21,850 nucleotides of DNA. Origin: an uncultured Clostridium sp. (GTDB lineage Bacteria > Bacillota > Clostridia > Lachnospirales > Lachnospiraceae). The stretch spans positions 1-21,850 of the forward strand of contig URUZ01000032.1 of NCBI GenBank assembly GCA_900551225.1. Reading direction: 5' to 3'. Below the pieces are notes generated by a model. That model was not told the DNA's origin. It ran no database searches and saw only the letters and a list, made by a program, of their open reading frames with translations. Both the position numbers and the translations under genes were made by a program. Shown piece by piece: positions 8,401 to 15,027 of the stretch (position 1 is its first letter; the number at the start of each line of letters is the position of its first letter).

Positions 8401-8532
8401 AACTTTCTTCACATTAACACTGAGCTTGCACTGTCCGCCTCTGGACTCCAGTTTTGCAAAGCCTATATTTTTACCTTTCACCTCGCCCTCATAGGCGTAG
8501 ATGTAGGAAATCAGTCTCCGATAATTTGCCAT
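5476..8532 (-). CDS. Large two-domain protein with low-complexity repeat linker (DUF6128-like)
   Basis: A 1018-residue protein of unknown function. Residues 1 to about 115 form a compact domain (starts MANYRRLISYIYAYEG). About 125-340 is Ala/Glu-rich and acidic. About 345-865 is Pro/Gln/Met/Gly/Asn-rich and surely disordered, with heptad repeats at 475-579 and about 777-826. About 870-1018 is a second globular domain rich in Tyr, Trp and Phe (YGNNSFLLHGYYNYRYL). The two ends resemble a Lachnospiraceae family I recall as DUF6128; this is from memory and not checked. I see no signal peptide or membrane segment. The start at 8532 is set by GAGGAG seven bases upstream; a reading from 8562 lacks a ribosome site. 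It is monocistronic. Shared anaerobe-specific roles are possible, but I do not assign one. Confidence 0.85.
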   Translation of the reverse strand: MANYRRLISYIYAYEGEVKGKNIGFAKLESRGGQCKLSVNVKKVYVGGSDLGVYLLAPGKEIHLGGIFIRGGAGEFRSTVAVDNAADSGISMDSCYGLSIHEPNDNWRAYTTIWEDAVAHAAELELADVTSKNRRGSTDEEDIHKKAEEIAAEMERETAGVPDSKITHQDLKEDTEAAESGNADSPHISRSSAEAEKLEVASAQEADSQPADEQTDSPATLAAGSGEESAPGNAAAGKEAGADAVEAAEAAGNAGQPGEDGPCAAAEAVDEDMTAEAVGVEMAAKTVAVEADMAEGEAAAVAADSSSAEDGAMDVKTAITTSACAESKTLKAEETASPVNNSDGSYSAGGSATPDQNGFTQAAPAKPWTVQQDSIRQQLLSQSRQMRQQPGARPGIRSIMEPNESMTTPASWHAGRVMQPGSTINPRQTPPYERAGEAQAGSNPQQSPQPGTMRPQPVTQNGWQNRGENQGLQNNARPSQGNAGAMPGNAGEMPENAGAMPKNAGAMQGNAGAMQDNARTMQENARAMQDNARTMQENARTMQENARTMQDNAWPMEGNTRPMEGNTQPMQGNIRLPQDGRSTAEPSILSEPRMNRPADRPMAPWRNPGRQQDGGPMPQAQPSQGQLDAGSMKPTQPGNSPSLRDQFGVGAMQPGQPSQGQFGNMQPGGPSSQNQDEAGAMPPSQPGNAPLRPETMQPDQTNRGRSSQAQPENTWSGQRPPEQPAGPTSGPQPQSGQPSLLTPAGRPMQPGRPGMPGSAARQSRFGHMQSQPSGPNSRRQPMQPGQQTEQQNQQPAQPGRQPMQPSRQPMQPGRHPMQPARQPMQSTPASDGSQPAPRTAPGSASAPSQDLENQLPELTEEKEPVITSGQEDFILGDPEELERLEQEERSNMQPQQLWEHFRKRYPKIQAFDCNGGCEILTIKPQDIGLLPREAWTYGNNSFLLHGYYNYRYLILAKVENANSGGSRYLLGVPGNYFSNEKYMASMFGFPHFVLAKKQPTQNGRFGYWYTDVKLENMN
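6055..6201 (-). repeat. 21-bp tandem repeat, about 7 units, coding for Pro-Met-Gln-Pro heptads
   Basis: On the plus strand the core GCATGGG or a close variant recurs exactly every 21 bp at 6060, 6081, 6102, 6123, 6144 and 6186, with a diverged unit at 6165. On the coding strand this gives RQPMQPG-like heptads near the C-terminal domain. Confidence 0.85.
6796..7110 (-). repeat. 21-bp tandem repeat, 15 units, coding for NA(R/G)xMQx heptads
   Basis: Fifteen contiguous 21-bp units encode, in order, NARPSQG, NAGAMPG, NAGEMPE, NAGAMPK, NAGAMQG, NAGAMQD, NARTMQE, NARAMQD, NARTMQE, NARTMQE, NARTMQD, NAWPMEG, NTRPMEG, NTQPMQG and NIRLPQD. Central units are nearly identical in DNA and edge units are diverged, the usual pattern of slippage or unequal crossover with decay at the ends. 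All units keep the frame. Confidence 0.92.
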
Positions 8533-8566
8533 ACCCTCACTCCTCGTACTGTTAGTCCGCAACTAT

Positions 8567-8636
8567 GTACAGCGCTGCATAAGTTTCGGTGAATCAAGTG
8601 CCCCTATTCTGCACTGGAACTTATGTAATCCTGTAC
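8567..8636. repeat. Long imperfect inverted repeat upstream of the repeat-rich gene
   Basis: Arms 8567-8591 and 8612-8636 are complementary at 19 of 25 positions, with perfect GTACAG/CTGTAC ends and a CATAAGTT/AACTTATG core, around a 20-base loop. Two of the mismatches become G-U pairs only if the plus strand is the RNA. It lies 35 bases upstream of the minus-strand ATG at 8532 and is not followed by a T run. Confidence 0.65.
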
Positions 8637-8674
8637 GCGCTCTGCTTTTTATTAATATTTTATGCGCTTACCCC

Positions 8675-8703
8675 TTGAAAGTATGTTAGAAAAATGTTAT
8701 CCT
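8675..8703 (+). promoter_or_regulatory. Candidate promoter of nagB
   Basis: TTGAAA (8675-8680), 17 bp, TATCCT (8698-8703). A weaker alternative closer to the gene is TTAACA (8754-8759), 16 bp, TAAATA (8776-8781). The region is very A+T rich, so the choice is uncertain. Confidence 0.45.
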
Positions 8704-8811
8704 GTATTTAAATGTTTTAGGAAATTATTTTCAAAATTTTTAGTGGGGTTTTATTAACAGAACGCAATACAAATATAAATATATTCATTTCTTATGAAAG
8801 GCGGCAAATTT

Positions 8812-9537
8812 ATGAAGCTCTACAAGGCAAAAGACTATGATGACATGAGCAGGAAGGCGGCAAACATCATTTCCGCACAGGTAACTTTAAAACCGGACTG
8901 TGTACTGGGCCTGGCTACCGGTTCCACCCCAATCGGCATGTACAAACGTCTGATCGAGGGTTACAAAAACGGGGATCTGGATTTCTCACAGGTAAAGAGC
9001 GTGAACCTGGATGAGTACAGAGGCCTTCCCAAGGACAATGACCAGAGCTACTACTATTTTATGTACAACAACCTGTTTAAAGACATCAATATCAAGCTGG
9101 AGAACACCAATGTTCCCGACGGCACAGAGCTGGACAGCGAGAAGGAATGCGCCCGCTACGACGCTGTGATCGAGAGTATGGGCGGAGTGGATATCCAGGT
9201 GCTGGGACTGGGCCACAACGGCCATATCGGTTTCAACGAGCCTGATACGGAATTCGCCAAAACCACACACTGCGTGGATCTGACAGAGAGCACTATTGAA
9301 GCCAACAAACGCTTCTTTGCCGACATCAATGACGTGCCCCGCCAGGCCTATACCATGGGCGCACAGTCCATTATGCGTTCCAAGACCATCCTGCTGCTGG
9401 TAAGCGGCGAGGCGAAAGCACAGATCCTCCACGATGTAATATGCGGACCCATCACTCCTCAGGTTCCGGCTTCCATCCTTCAGATGCATGACGATGTGAT
9501 TGTGGTTGCGGACGAAGCTGCATTATCTAAATTCTAA
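8812..9537 (+). CDS. nagB: Glucosamine-6-phosphate deaminase
   Basis: Converts glucosamine-6-phosphate to fructose-6-phosphate and ammonia, feeding amino sugars into glycolysis. 241 residues, the short Firmicutes form. LGLATGSTPIGMY (32-44) is the phosphate-binding loop, VNLDEYRGL contains the catalytic Asp67, and LGHNGHIGFNEP (134-145) contains His138 and Glu143. The E. coli catalytic Asp141 position is Asn136 here, as in the Bacillus-type enzymes I remember. I place the start at MKLYKAKDYDD (8812) with AAAGGCGG about seven bases upstream; an in-frame ATG at 8794 adds six residues but overlaps that ribosome site. No nagA or regulator is adjacent. It ends at a strong bidirectional terminator. 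Confidence 0.96.
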   Translation: MKLYKAKDYDDMSRKAANIISAQVTLKPDCVLGLATGSTPIGMYKRLIEGYKNGDLDFSQVKSVNLDEYRGLPKDNDQSYYYFMYNNLFKDINIKLENTNVPDGTELDSEKECARYDAVIESMGGVDIQVLGLGHNGHIGFNEPDTEFAKTTHCVDLTESTIEANKRFFADINDVPRQAYTMGAQSIMRSKTILLLVSGEAKAQILHDVICGPITPQVPASILQMHDDVIVVADEAALSKF

Positions 9538-9581
9538 CATAACGTGAATTGCTAGCTCTATTGCCAGTGATTCACCGCATA

Positions 9582-9617
9582 CAAAAACTGCCGCGGTCAG
9601 CCTGCGGCAGTTTTTTG
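9582..9617. terminator. Bidirectional terminator between nagB and scrB
   Basis: AAAAACTGCCGC pairs with GCGGCAGTTTTTT around a short loop. The T run on plus ends nagB and the A run gives a T run on minus for the convergent sucrose hydrolase gene. Confidence 0.9.
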
Positions 9618-9632
9618 TGTTTAAACGGCATT

Positions 9633-11096
9633 TTATCTATTGATTGAAAATGACGCAAGGTCATATACTTTGATCTCAGCCCTGCAGTCTCCCTCTATGT
9701 TAAGACCGCCCTGGGTACTGTAGACCCTGGTTGTAAACACCTCTGCTCCATTATTTACAAATATTTCCAAAGATGTGGTGTCAGAAAATATCTGAAGTGA
9801 CTTCAGCTCATCCAACTTGACACTGCGTCCTGTACGGCCAAAACCGCCCTCTTCTATGGCCAGGGTCAGAATTCCTTGTTCGTATTCCAGGTAAACGCCC
9901 TGCCTCAGATTCATTTTAAAGGATTCACAGGCAGAAAATGTGACGCCTGCCTCAAAAACCAGCTTGTTTTCGCCTGCGGCATTCAGATGTTCCCGGGATG
10001 TGAACCGGTGTTCTCCGCTGCGGAGGGATTCTAGCTCCTTCAGCGGGGTCTGGTAAAGGCGCCCATTTCTCATGTGAAGCTCTCTGGGAAGGGTCAGCGC
10101 ATGCTGCCATCCATTTGCCGCGGTTGGGTTGGTGTAGTCTGCATCCGGTATGCCCATCCAGCCAATGAGTATCCGTCTCCCGCTTTCGTCTGCAAAGGTC
10201 TGAGGTGCGTAGAAATCGAAACCACGGTCAACCTGAGGGATGCCCTTATCCGGATGCAGGGTGTACTGGTTGGCTTCAAAGTCATAGTCAATTGTCATAA
10301 TCACACACTGGTGGACATTTTCATAGTCAATCCCCTGCGGCACCACCCCCTGGGGGCAGCAGAGCAGGCACAGCCGGCCGTCCAGCCAGAACAGGTCCGG
10401 ACACTCCCACATGTAGCCGAAGGGCTCCGGCGTGGTGATCCGGTTGTAATACTCCCAGTTCTTCAGGTCCGGGCTGCGGTAAAGGAGTATCAGGCCCCGG
10501 TCATCTAAATCCCTGGCCCCCAGCGCCATGTAGTAGAATCCGCCCTCCTTCAGAATCTTGGGATCGCGCACATGGCAGCTTATATCCGCGGGATAGTCCT
10601 CAGTGGACATCACAAGTTCTTTTTCGGTGAAATGTTCCCCGTCCCGGCTGGTGAAATGGATGGTGTTGCTGCCCCGCCCGCAGCGGATATAATCGTAGTC
10701 TGGGCGGTCAAAGTATTTTATATTGCCGGTGTAGAAGTAATGAATTGTGCCGTCCTCCACCCAGGCTGAGCCGGAGTACGCGCCGTGGGCGTCCATGTCA
10801 TGATCCGGGAAGAGCGCGGGGCCCAGGTCCTCATAATGTATAAAATCCCTGGTGGTGTAATGTCCCCACAGCTTGATCTCCCCGGTGGGCTCAAAGGGGG
10901 TGTACTGATAGTATATGTGATAGGTTCCATCCATCTGGCACAGGCCGTTGGGGTCGTTGAGCCATCCGGTCTCAGGCATCAGATGGTAGGTAAGCCGGGC
11001 GCTGTCTCCTGCGGCCTGTTCTCTGTATTCCTGATGATTCAGGTACCATTGCCGGTAATCCGCTCTGGTCACTTTGTGGTATTTTTCCATTTTCAT
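9633..11096 (-). CDS. scrB: Sucrose-6-phosphate hydrolase (GH32 beta-fructofuranosidase)
   Basis: Cleaves sucrose-6-phosphate, delivered by the PTS, into glucose-6-phosphate and fructose. 487 residues, usual for GH32. The nucleophile motif is WLNDPNG (45-51, Asp48), the transition-state stabiliser is in VRDPK, and the acid/base Glu is in WECPDLF. A beta-sandwich domain follows the five-bladed propeller. There is no signal peptide, consistent with an intracellular phospho-sugar substrate. The ATG at 11096 has GAGGAGG six bases upstream. It lies 26 bases after the PTS gene with no terminator, so it is the second gene of the operon. I use the symbol scrB by function and context; a fructan specificity cannot be excluded from sequence alone. 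Confidence 0.93.
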   Translation of the reverse strand: MKMEKYHKVTRADYRQWYLNHQEYREQAAGDSARLTYHLMPETGWLNDPNGLCQMDGTYHIYYQYTPFEPTGEIKLWGHYTTRDFIHYEDLGPALFPDHDMDAHGAYSGSAWVEDGTIHYFYTGNIKYFDRPDYDYIRCGRGSNTIHFTSRDGEHFTEKELVMSTEDYPADISCHVRDPKILKEGGFYYMALGARDLDDRGLILLYRSPDLKNWEYYNRITTPEPFGYMWECPDLFWLDGRLCLLCCPQGVVPQGIDYENVHQCVIMTIDYDFEANQYTLHPDKGIPQVDRGFDFYAPQTFADESGRRILIGWMGIPDADYTNPTAANGWQHALTLPRELHMRNGRLYQTPLKELESLRSGEHRFTSREHLNAAGENKLVFEAGVTFSACESFKMNLRQGVYLEYEQGILTLAIEEGGFGRTGRSVKLDELKSLQIFSDTTSLEIFVNNGAEVFTTRVYSTQGGLNIEGDCRAEIKVYDLASFSINR

Positions 11097-11122
11097 GGGA
11101 CTCCTCCTCGCCGTCAGACGGA

Positions 11123-13048
11123 TTATCTCTCAATGCATATGGCTTCTGTGTCCAAATCCGCCAGGTCTACCTCACTGACCGTTACCCTGGCCCCGGATAG
11201 CTGGGGCAGGATCATCATAGTCTGAGGGCTGCAGCCCTCCCTGCGCACCAGGTCCAGATCTACCTGCAGCAGACAGTCGCCCTTCTTTACCCGGTCCCCC
11301 TGTGCCACGTAAGCGGTAAAACCGCGTCCGTCCAGACTGACCGTGTTAATGCCCACGTGGATCAGCACATCTGTGCCTCGGTCCGTGGTCAGTCCCACCG
11401 CGTGTTTGGTGGGGAATACCAGACTGACTGTTCCGTCACAGGGCGCGCAGACTGTCCCGTCACAAGGATTCACCGCAACGCCGTCACCCAGCATTTTGGC
11501 TGCAAATGCTTCGTCATCGGCCCGCTCAATGGAGAGCAGCTGGCCGCGCATGGGGGCATAGAGGATCTCTGGGGTGGATGGGGTTGGGGCGGTCGCGTCA
11601 GCTGGTGCGGTCGCGGCTGCCGGTGCCGTTACCGCCCCCGGAGCGCACGTCTCCCCCTCTCCCAGCCGGTATCTCTTCCAGAACACCACAGTCAGCAGAA
11701 AAGATATGCCCATGGAGATCATCAGACCCAATGCGAAGTTCATGTAATGGTCCGGCTTCATGGAGATGAATCCGGGAAGTCCGGCCGCTCCCAGGGCCTG
11801 TGCCAGGGTTCTGGTTCCCGCCAGATATGCACTTCCGGCCGCGGAGCCGATCATAGCTGCGTAAAATGGGTATTTTAGCTTCAGGGTGACACCGAACATA
11901 GCCGGCTCAGTGATTCCCAGCAGGGCTGAAATGCCTGAGGCGGAACAGATGGATTTCAGCTTGTCATTTTTGGTCAGCAGCAGCACTGCGATGACAGCCG
12001 CGCCCTGGGCCACGTTGTTCATGCTTGCAGTGGAGAAGATGAAGCTTCCGCCGGTGGCGGCACTGTCCGCAATCAGCTGTGTCTCAATGGCGATAAAGCT
12101 GTGGTGCATACCAGTCAGGGTGATAGGCGCATATGCCAGGCCGAACAGCGCACCTCCCAACGCACCCAGGGTGTTGTAGGTCCATGTGATTCCTGCTGCC
12201 AGCAGATTGCCCGCCTCCCTCAGCGCCGGACCCACGAATATGAAGGTGAGAAAGGATGTTACCAGGATAGAGAGCAGCGGCGTGGTCAGGTTATCCAGCC
12301 AGGAAGGCGTTACCTTGTGGAGCCGTTTCTCAATATTGGCCAGTATCCAGGATACGGCCAACACAGGAAGCACCGTGCCCTGATACCCAATGGCAGCCAC
12401 TTCCAGACCCAGAAAATTCCAAACAGGAGGCGTGCCCACACCGATCTGGTATGCGTTCATCAGGTCGGGATGTACCATAATCATTCCCATAGCCGCTCCC
12501 AGGAAGGGATTGCCTCCGAACTTTTTCGCCGCGCTGAATCCGATCAGCACGGGCAGAAATGCAAAGGGGGCGCTGGCGAACATGTTGATGGCCGCGGCCA
12601 GGCTCTGCCACTGTGGATACAGCTGAATCACCGACTGTCCGTCAAACAGCCCGGAGGTCAGCAGGTTGTTGATTCCCATCAGCAGGCCGCCTGCCACAAT
12701 GGCAGGAATGATAGGAACAAATATATCGCTCAGCAGCTTGACAAAGCGCTGAAGTACATTACCGGACTTCTCGTTGTCATCGTCCGGCTTCTCCTCGATA
12801 CTCCCCAACTGCTTCTGTACTTCAGCGCACACCAGGTTCACTGTGCCAGATCCAAAGATTATCTGGAACTGGGACTGTGTCAGGAATACCCCTTTGACTC
12901 CCTCCACATCTGCCAGCGCCTCCTCATTGCGCAGGCTGTTGTCCCGCAGCTGAAGACGCAGTCTGGTTGCACAGTGGGCCACGGATTTAATATTTCCTTT
13001 TCCGCCTACATATTTGATTACTTCACTGGCTATTTTAGCATAATCCAT
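11123..13048 (-). CDS. Sucrose-type PTS transporter, fused EIIBCA
   Basis: Imports and phosphorylates a sugar, most likely sucrose given the adjoining GH32 hydrolase. 641 residues. The EIIB domain (1 to about 85) has the phospho-Cys in HCATRLRL (Cys26). The EIIC membrane domain spans about 100-460, with the family motif GITEPAMFG (378-386) near its end. An Ala/Pro/Thr linker (about 468-494) joins a glucose-type EIIA domain whose two active-site histidines are His549 (PTKHA) and His564 (LIHVG). The start at 13048 (MDYAKIASEV) has AAGGGG seven bases upstream. A longer reading from 13138 would cover the promoter and is rejected. Having its own EIIA, it needs only HPr and EI. It is first in the operon and controlled by ScrR sites around its promoter. 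Confidence 0.95.
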   Translation of the reverse strand: MDYAKIASEVIKYVGGKGNIKSVAHCATRLRLQLRDNSLRNEEALADVEGVKGVFLTQSQFQIIFGSGTVNLVCAEVQKQLGSIEEKPDDDNEKSGNVLQRFVKLLSDIFVPIIPAIVAGGLLMGINNLLTSGLFDGQSVIQLYPQWQSLAAAINMFASAPFAFLPVLIGFSAAKKFGGNPFLGAAMGMIMVHPDLMNAYQIGVGTPPVWNFLGLEVAAIGYQGTVLPVLAVSWILANIEKRLHKVTPSWLDNLTTPLLSILVTSFLTFIFVGPALREAGNLLAAGITWTYNTLGALGGALFGLAYAPITLTGMHHSFIAIETQLIADSAATGGSFIFSTASMNNVAQGAAVIAVLLLTKNDKLKSICSASGISALLGITEPAMFGVTLKLKYPFYAAMIGSAAGSAYLAGTRTLAQALGAAGLPGFISMKPDHYMNFALGLMISMGISFLLTVVFWKRYRLGEGETCAPGAVTAPAAATAPADATAPTPSTPEILYAPMRGQLLSIERADDEAFAAKMLGDGVAVNPCDGTVCAPCDGTVSLVFPTKHAVGLTTDRGTDVLIHVGINTVSLDGRGFTAYVAQGDRVKKGDCLLQVDLDLVRREGCSPQTMMILPQLSGARVTVSEVDLADLDTEAICIER

Positions 13049-13089
13049 AAGTTTTCCCCTTCTCCGTTTAAGGATCGCTTTTAATTTGC

Positions 13090-13101
13090 GGTATCGGTTC
13101 C
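13090..13101 (-). promoter_or_regulatory. Operator O2 for the LacI-type sucrose repressor
   Basis: On minus, GGAACCGATACC, an imperfect palindrome centred on CG. It falls at about +2 to +13 of the PTS transcript, an ideal place for repression. It shares GGAACCGRTRCC with two other copies in this region. Confidence 0.75.
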
Positions 13102-13109
13102 ATATATTA

Positions 13110-13138
13110 ATGATACAGTTTTTCGATGTTTTTGTCAA
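13110..13138 (-). promoter_or_regulatory. Promoter of the sucrose PTS operon
   Basis: On minus, a perfect TTGACA (13133-13138), a 17-bp spacer and TATCAT (13110-13115), with predicted initiation near 13103. It is bracketed by operators O1 and O2. Confidence 0.85.
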
Positions 13139-13146
13139 CGCTTTTA
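13133..13146 (-). promoter_or_regulatory. cre-like site overlapping the -35
   Basis: TAAAAGCGTTGACA on minus matches the CcpA catabolite-response consensus TGWAARCGYTWNCW at 12 of 14 positions and includes the -35 hexamer. Binding would block RNA polymerase when preferred sugars are present. Consensus comparison is from memory. Confidence 0.5.
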
Positions 13147-13147
13147 C

Positions 13148-13159
13148 GGCACCGGTTCC
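13148..13159 (-). promoter_or_regulatory. Operator O1 for the LacI-type sucrose repressor
   Basis: On minus, GGAACCGGTGCC, symmetric at 10 of 12 positions, ten bases upstream of the -35. Its centre is 58 bp from O2. Confidence 0.75.
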
Positions 13160-13236
13160 ACTTTAATGTCCACAAAAATACGGTGTATTTTTTATGCATC
13201 ATGCACAATCATCAGTGATTTTCTAATTTTCTCCGG

Positions 13237-14214
13237 CTATTTCACACTAGTTCCCTCTATCAGCGTAAAGTCCACAACCTGTTTTTTAGGCACCGGTTCC
13301 CCTTTTATCATCTTCAGCAGGGTCTCTGCGCCCAGGTAGCCCATCGCGTATGAGTCGAATTTTAATGTGGTCAGCTCCGGCTTCAGCAGGGCGCTCTCGT
13401 CATAACCGCCGAAGCCTGCTACGGACACATCCTCAGGAATCAGCAGCCCCCGCTGATTCAGCACCCGGTACGCGCCAAAGGCCAGACGGTCCGTGGCGCA
13501 GATCAGCGCCTCTGCCTGACCCTGATCCAGAACGGCCTCTGTCATCTTCTGCCCGCTCTCATAGCTGTAGTCTCCGGTAATCACCAAGGGTTCCGGCACG
13601 CCGCAGCTCTTTAACCCGTCAATTACGCCTCTTTTCCGCTGGACGCCCACTGCCTGGTCTGTCTCGGACACGCCCAGATAGGCCGCCTGCTTCACGCCCC
13701 GTTTGCCCACGTACTCTCCTATTACAAATCCGGCCCGGTAGTCATCGTCCACCACAGAGATCCCCTCATCATACTCCTGGGCCAGAACCACCACGGGTAT
13801 CTGGCTGTCGCGGAGCAGCTCTCTGTGGTCCTCGGTGATGGAAATGGCGCTGAAGAGGATTCCGTCCACGTTCAGGCTGATCAGGCGCTGGATGTTCTTA
13901 AGTTCCAGACGCATATCATGGTCCGAACTCTTAATCAGTGTTTCGTATCCCTGTTTCCTCAGATAGCGGTCTATGCTGGTGATCACCCGGCTGGTCACCT
14001 TGGAGTTCAAAGTGGGCACCACCACGCCGATCACATTGCTCTCCTTGGCCTTCAGGCGGGCAAATGCATTGGGCTCATAGTTATATTCCTGTATAATTTC
14101 CAGAATCCGCTCTCTCGTCTCCTGCTTCACATAGCCGCCGTTAAAGTACCTGGACACCGTACTCTTGGTAACACCTGCCATACAGGCAATATCTGACATT
14201 GTAATTTTCTTCAT
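13237..14214 (-). CDS. scrR: LacI-family sucrose operon repressor
   Basis: DNA-binding repressor of 325 residues. The helix-turn-helix is at about 5-24 (ITMSDIACMAGVTKSTVSR) and is followed by the hinge NAFARLKAK and a periplasmic-binding-protein-like effector domain. The TKSTVSRYFNGGYV helix is typical of sucrose/fructose repressors. Its inducer would be sucrose-6-phosphate or fructose, by inference. It is directly upstream of the PTS gene in the same direction, with the operators between them and one inside its own 3' end. AAAGGAG lies 11 bases before the ATG, rather far, which may mean modest translation. A separate TATAAT-containing promoter lies upstream. The LacI family is certain; the target is inferred from context. 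Confidence 0.92.
   Translation of the reverse strand: MKKITMSDIACMAGVTKSTVSRYFNGGYVKQETRERILEIIQEYNYEPNAFARLKAKESNVIGVVVPTLNSKVTSRVITSIDRYLRKQGYETLIKSSDHDMRLELKNIQRLISLNVDGILFSAISITEDHRELLRDSQIPVVVLAQEYDEGISVVDDDYRAGFVIGEYVGKRGVKQAAYLGVSETDQAVGVQRKRGVIDGLKSCGVPEPLVITGDYSYESGQKMTEAVLDQGQAEALICATDRLAFGAYRVLNQRGLLIPEDVSVAGFGGYDESALLKPELTTLKFDSYAMGYLGAETLLKMIKGEPVPKKQVVDFTLIEGTSVK
13289..13300 (-). promoter_or_regulatory. Intragenic operator O3 inside scrR
   Basis: GGAACCGGTGCC on minus, identical over 12 bases to O1, encoding the Glu-Pro-Val-Pro segment near the repressor's C-terminus. Centre-to-centre distance is 141 bp to O1 and 199 bp to O2, suited to DNA looping. Confidence 0.5.
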
Positions 14215-14292
14215 AATGTAGTCTGCTCCTTTGTGTGCCCGCTATACCATCCGTTCTTCATCCCCGGCACAATGCGGCAATCAATTAAAGCC

Positions 14293-14322
14293 ATTATAGC
14301 ATCTGACGGACCCAGTGGGCAA
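14293..14322 (-). promoter_or_regulatory. Promoter of scrR
   Basis: On minus TTGCCC (14317-14322), 18 bp, TATAAT (14293-14298), predicted start near 14286, leader about 70 bases. I see no copy of the GGAACCGRTRCC operator here. Confidence 0.6.
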
Positions 14323-14392
14323 GCATGCATTTCCTGGTCCAAATAGCGGCCCAAACAGCGAACAGGGATGCGGTTTGTATCCTCCCAAGTAC

Positions 14393-14421
14393 AAAAAAAG
14401 GAACCCTGTTTCCAGGATTCC
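14393..14421 (-). terminator. Terminator of the marR-lipoprotein operon
   Basis: On minus GGAATCCTG, loop GAAA, CAGGGTTCC, then seven T. It lies 16 bases after the lipoprotein stop codon. Confidence 0.9.
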
Positions 14422-14436
14422 CACTGTATTTCAATC

Positions 14437-15009
14437 TTATGACATATCTTCAAAATCAGATTCATATTCCAGCACGTCAGAATCAGTATGCTGAATGTCA
14501 TCTCCGGTGTAGTTCCCGCCGTTGACCTTCAGTTTCACGGACTTCAGCTCGAAGTTGTCGATAAAGGTGTTGCCTACTTCAGCCAGCAGCATGCGGTCGG
14601 AGCAGCCTTCCTCACTGACGGCCTGGTTCAGATCCAGGATACCGGCGGCGTTCTCTCCTTCACCGGTGATAGTGAAATTCAGTACCTGGGTGCCTTTGGT
14701 CAGCACGCCGTACTCCACCAGCTTGTCCACCAGCAGCTGGGCATCCAGACCTTCTGTGTCCAGAGCGTCCATGTCCTGCACAATGCCGTCGTTCTCATCG
14801 CTGCCGTGATATATAGAAACAACTGCCACAGGTTTAACATTGGGGTCCGGGACCTTGTCGCTGGCACCTCCTGTGGACATCGGTATGGATTCCATATCCA
14901 CTGCCGCTGCCGTCGTAGCGTCCTTATTTTTCTTCTCTGTTGTAGGTGTACATGCTGCCAGTGAAACCGCCATAACCGCCAGCATAATGCCCATAAACCA
15001 TTTTTTCAT
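14437..15009 (-). CDS. GerMN-domain-like lipoprotein
   Basis: A 190-residue exported lipoprotein. The signal peptide MKKWFMGIMLAVMAVSLAAC ends in a lipobox with Cys20, followed by a Thr/Lys-rich tether. From about residue 60 a single domain contains GILDLNQAV and then a stretch reading NTFIDNFELKSVKLKVNGG; this matches the pattern of GerMN domains, found in spore germination protein GerM and other surface lipoproteins. The tail is acidic and Asp/Ser-rich. It follows the MarR gene by 18 bases, so it is probably its cotranscribed partner. AAAGGAGG is 12 bases from the ATG, longer than ideal. A role in spore or cell-envelope biology is plausible but not shown. Confidence 0.8.
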   Translation of the reverse strand: MKKWFMGIMLAVMAVSLAACTPTTEKKNKDATTAAAVDMESIPMSTGGASDKVPDPNVKPVAVVSIYHGSDENDGIVQDMDALDTEGLDAQLLVDKLVEYGVLTKGTQVLNFTITGEGENAAGILDLNQAVSEEGCSDRMLLAEVGNTFIDNFELKSVKLKVNGGNYTGDDIQHTDSDVLEYESDFEDMS

Positions 15010-15027
15010 CGTTGTAAATTGCCTCCT

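Noticed and set aside
12101..13084. 327-codon plus-strand frame
   Set aside because: It lies antisense to the PTS gene, has no ribosome site and a composition without protein-like motifs; it is a shadow of the G+C-rich gene.
13049..13138. N-terminal extension of the PTS protein (30 residues)
   Set aside because: It would translate the promoter and operator O2; EIIB homologues start at MDYAKIA-like sequence.
13174..13192. AAAAATAC-GGT-GTATTTTT hairpin after scrR as a terminator
   Set aside because: The stem is nearly all A/T with a three-base loop; it may reduce readthrough slightly but is too weak to call.
14308..14340. GGACCCAG/CTGGTCC inverted repeat covering the scrR -35
   Set aside because: Short, imperfect and unlike the GGAACCGRTRCC operator; no support for regulation.
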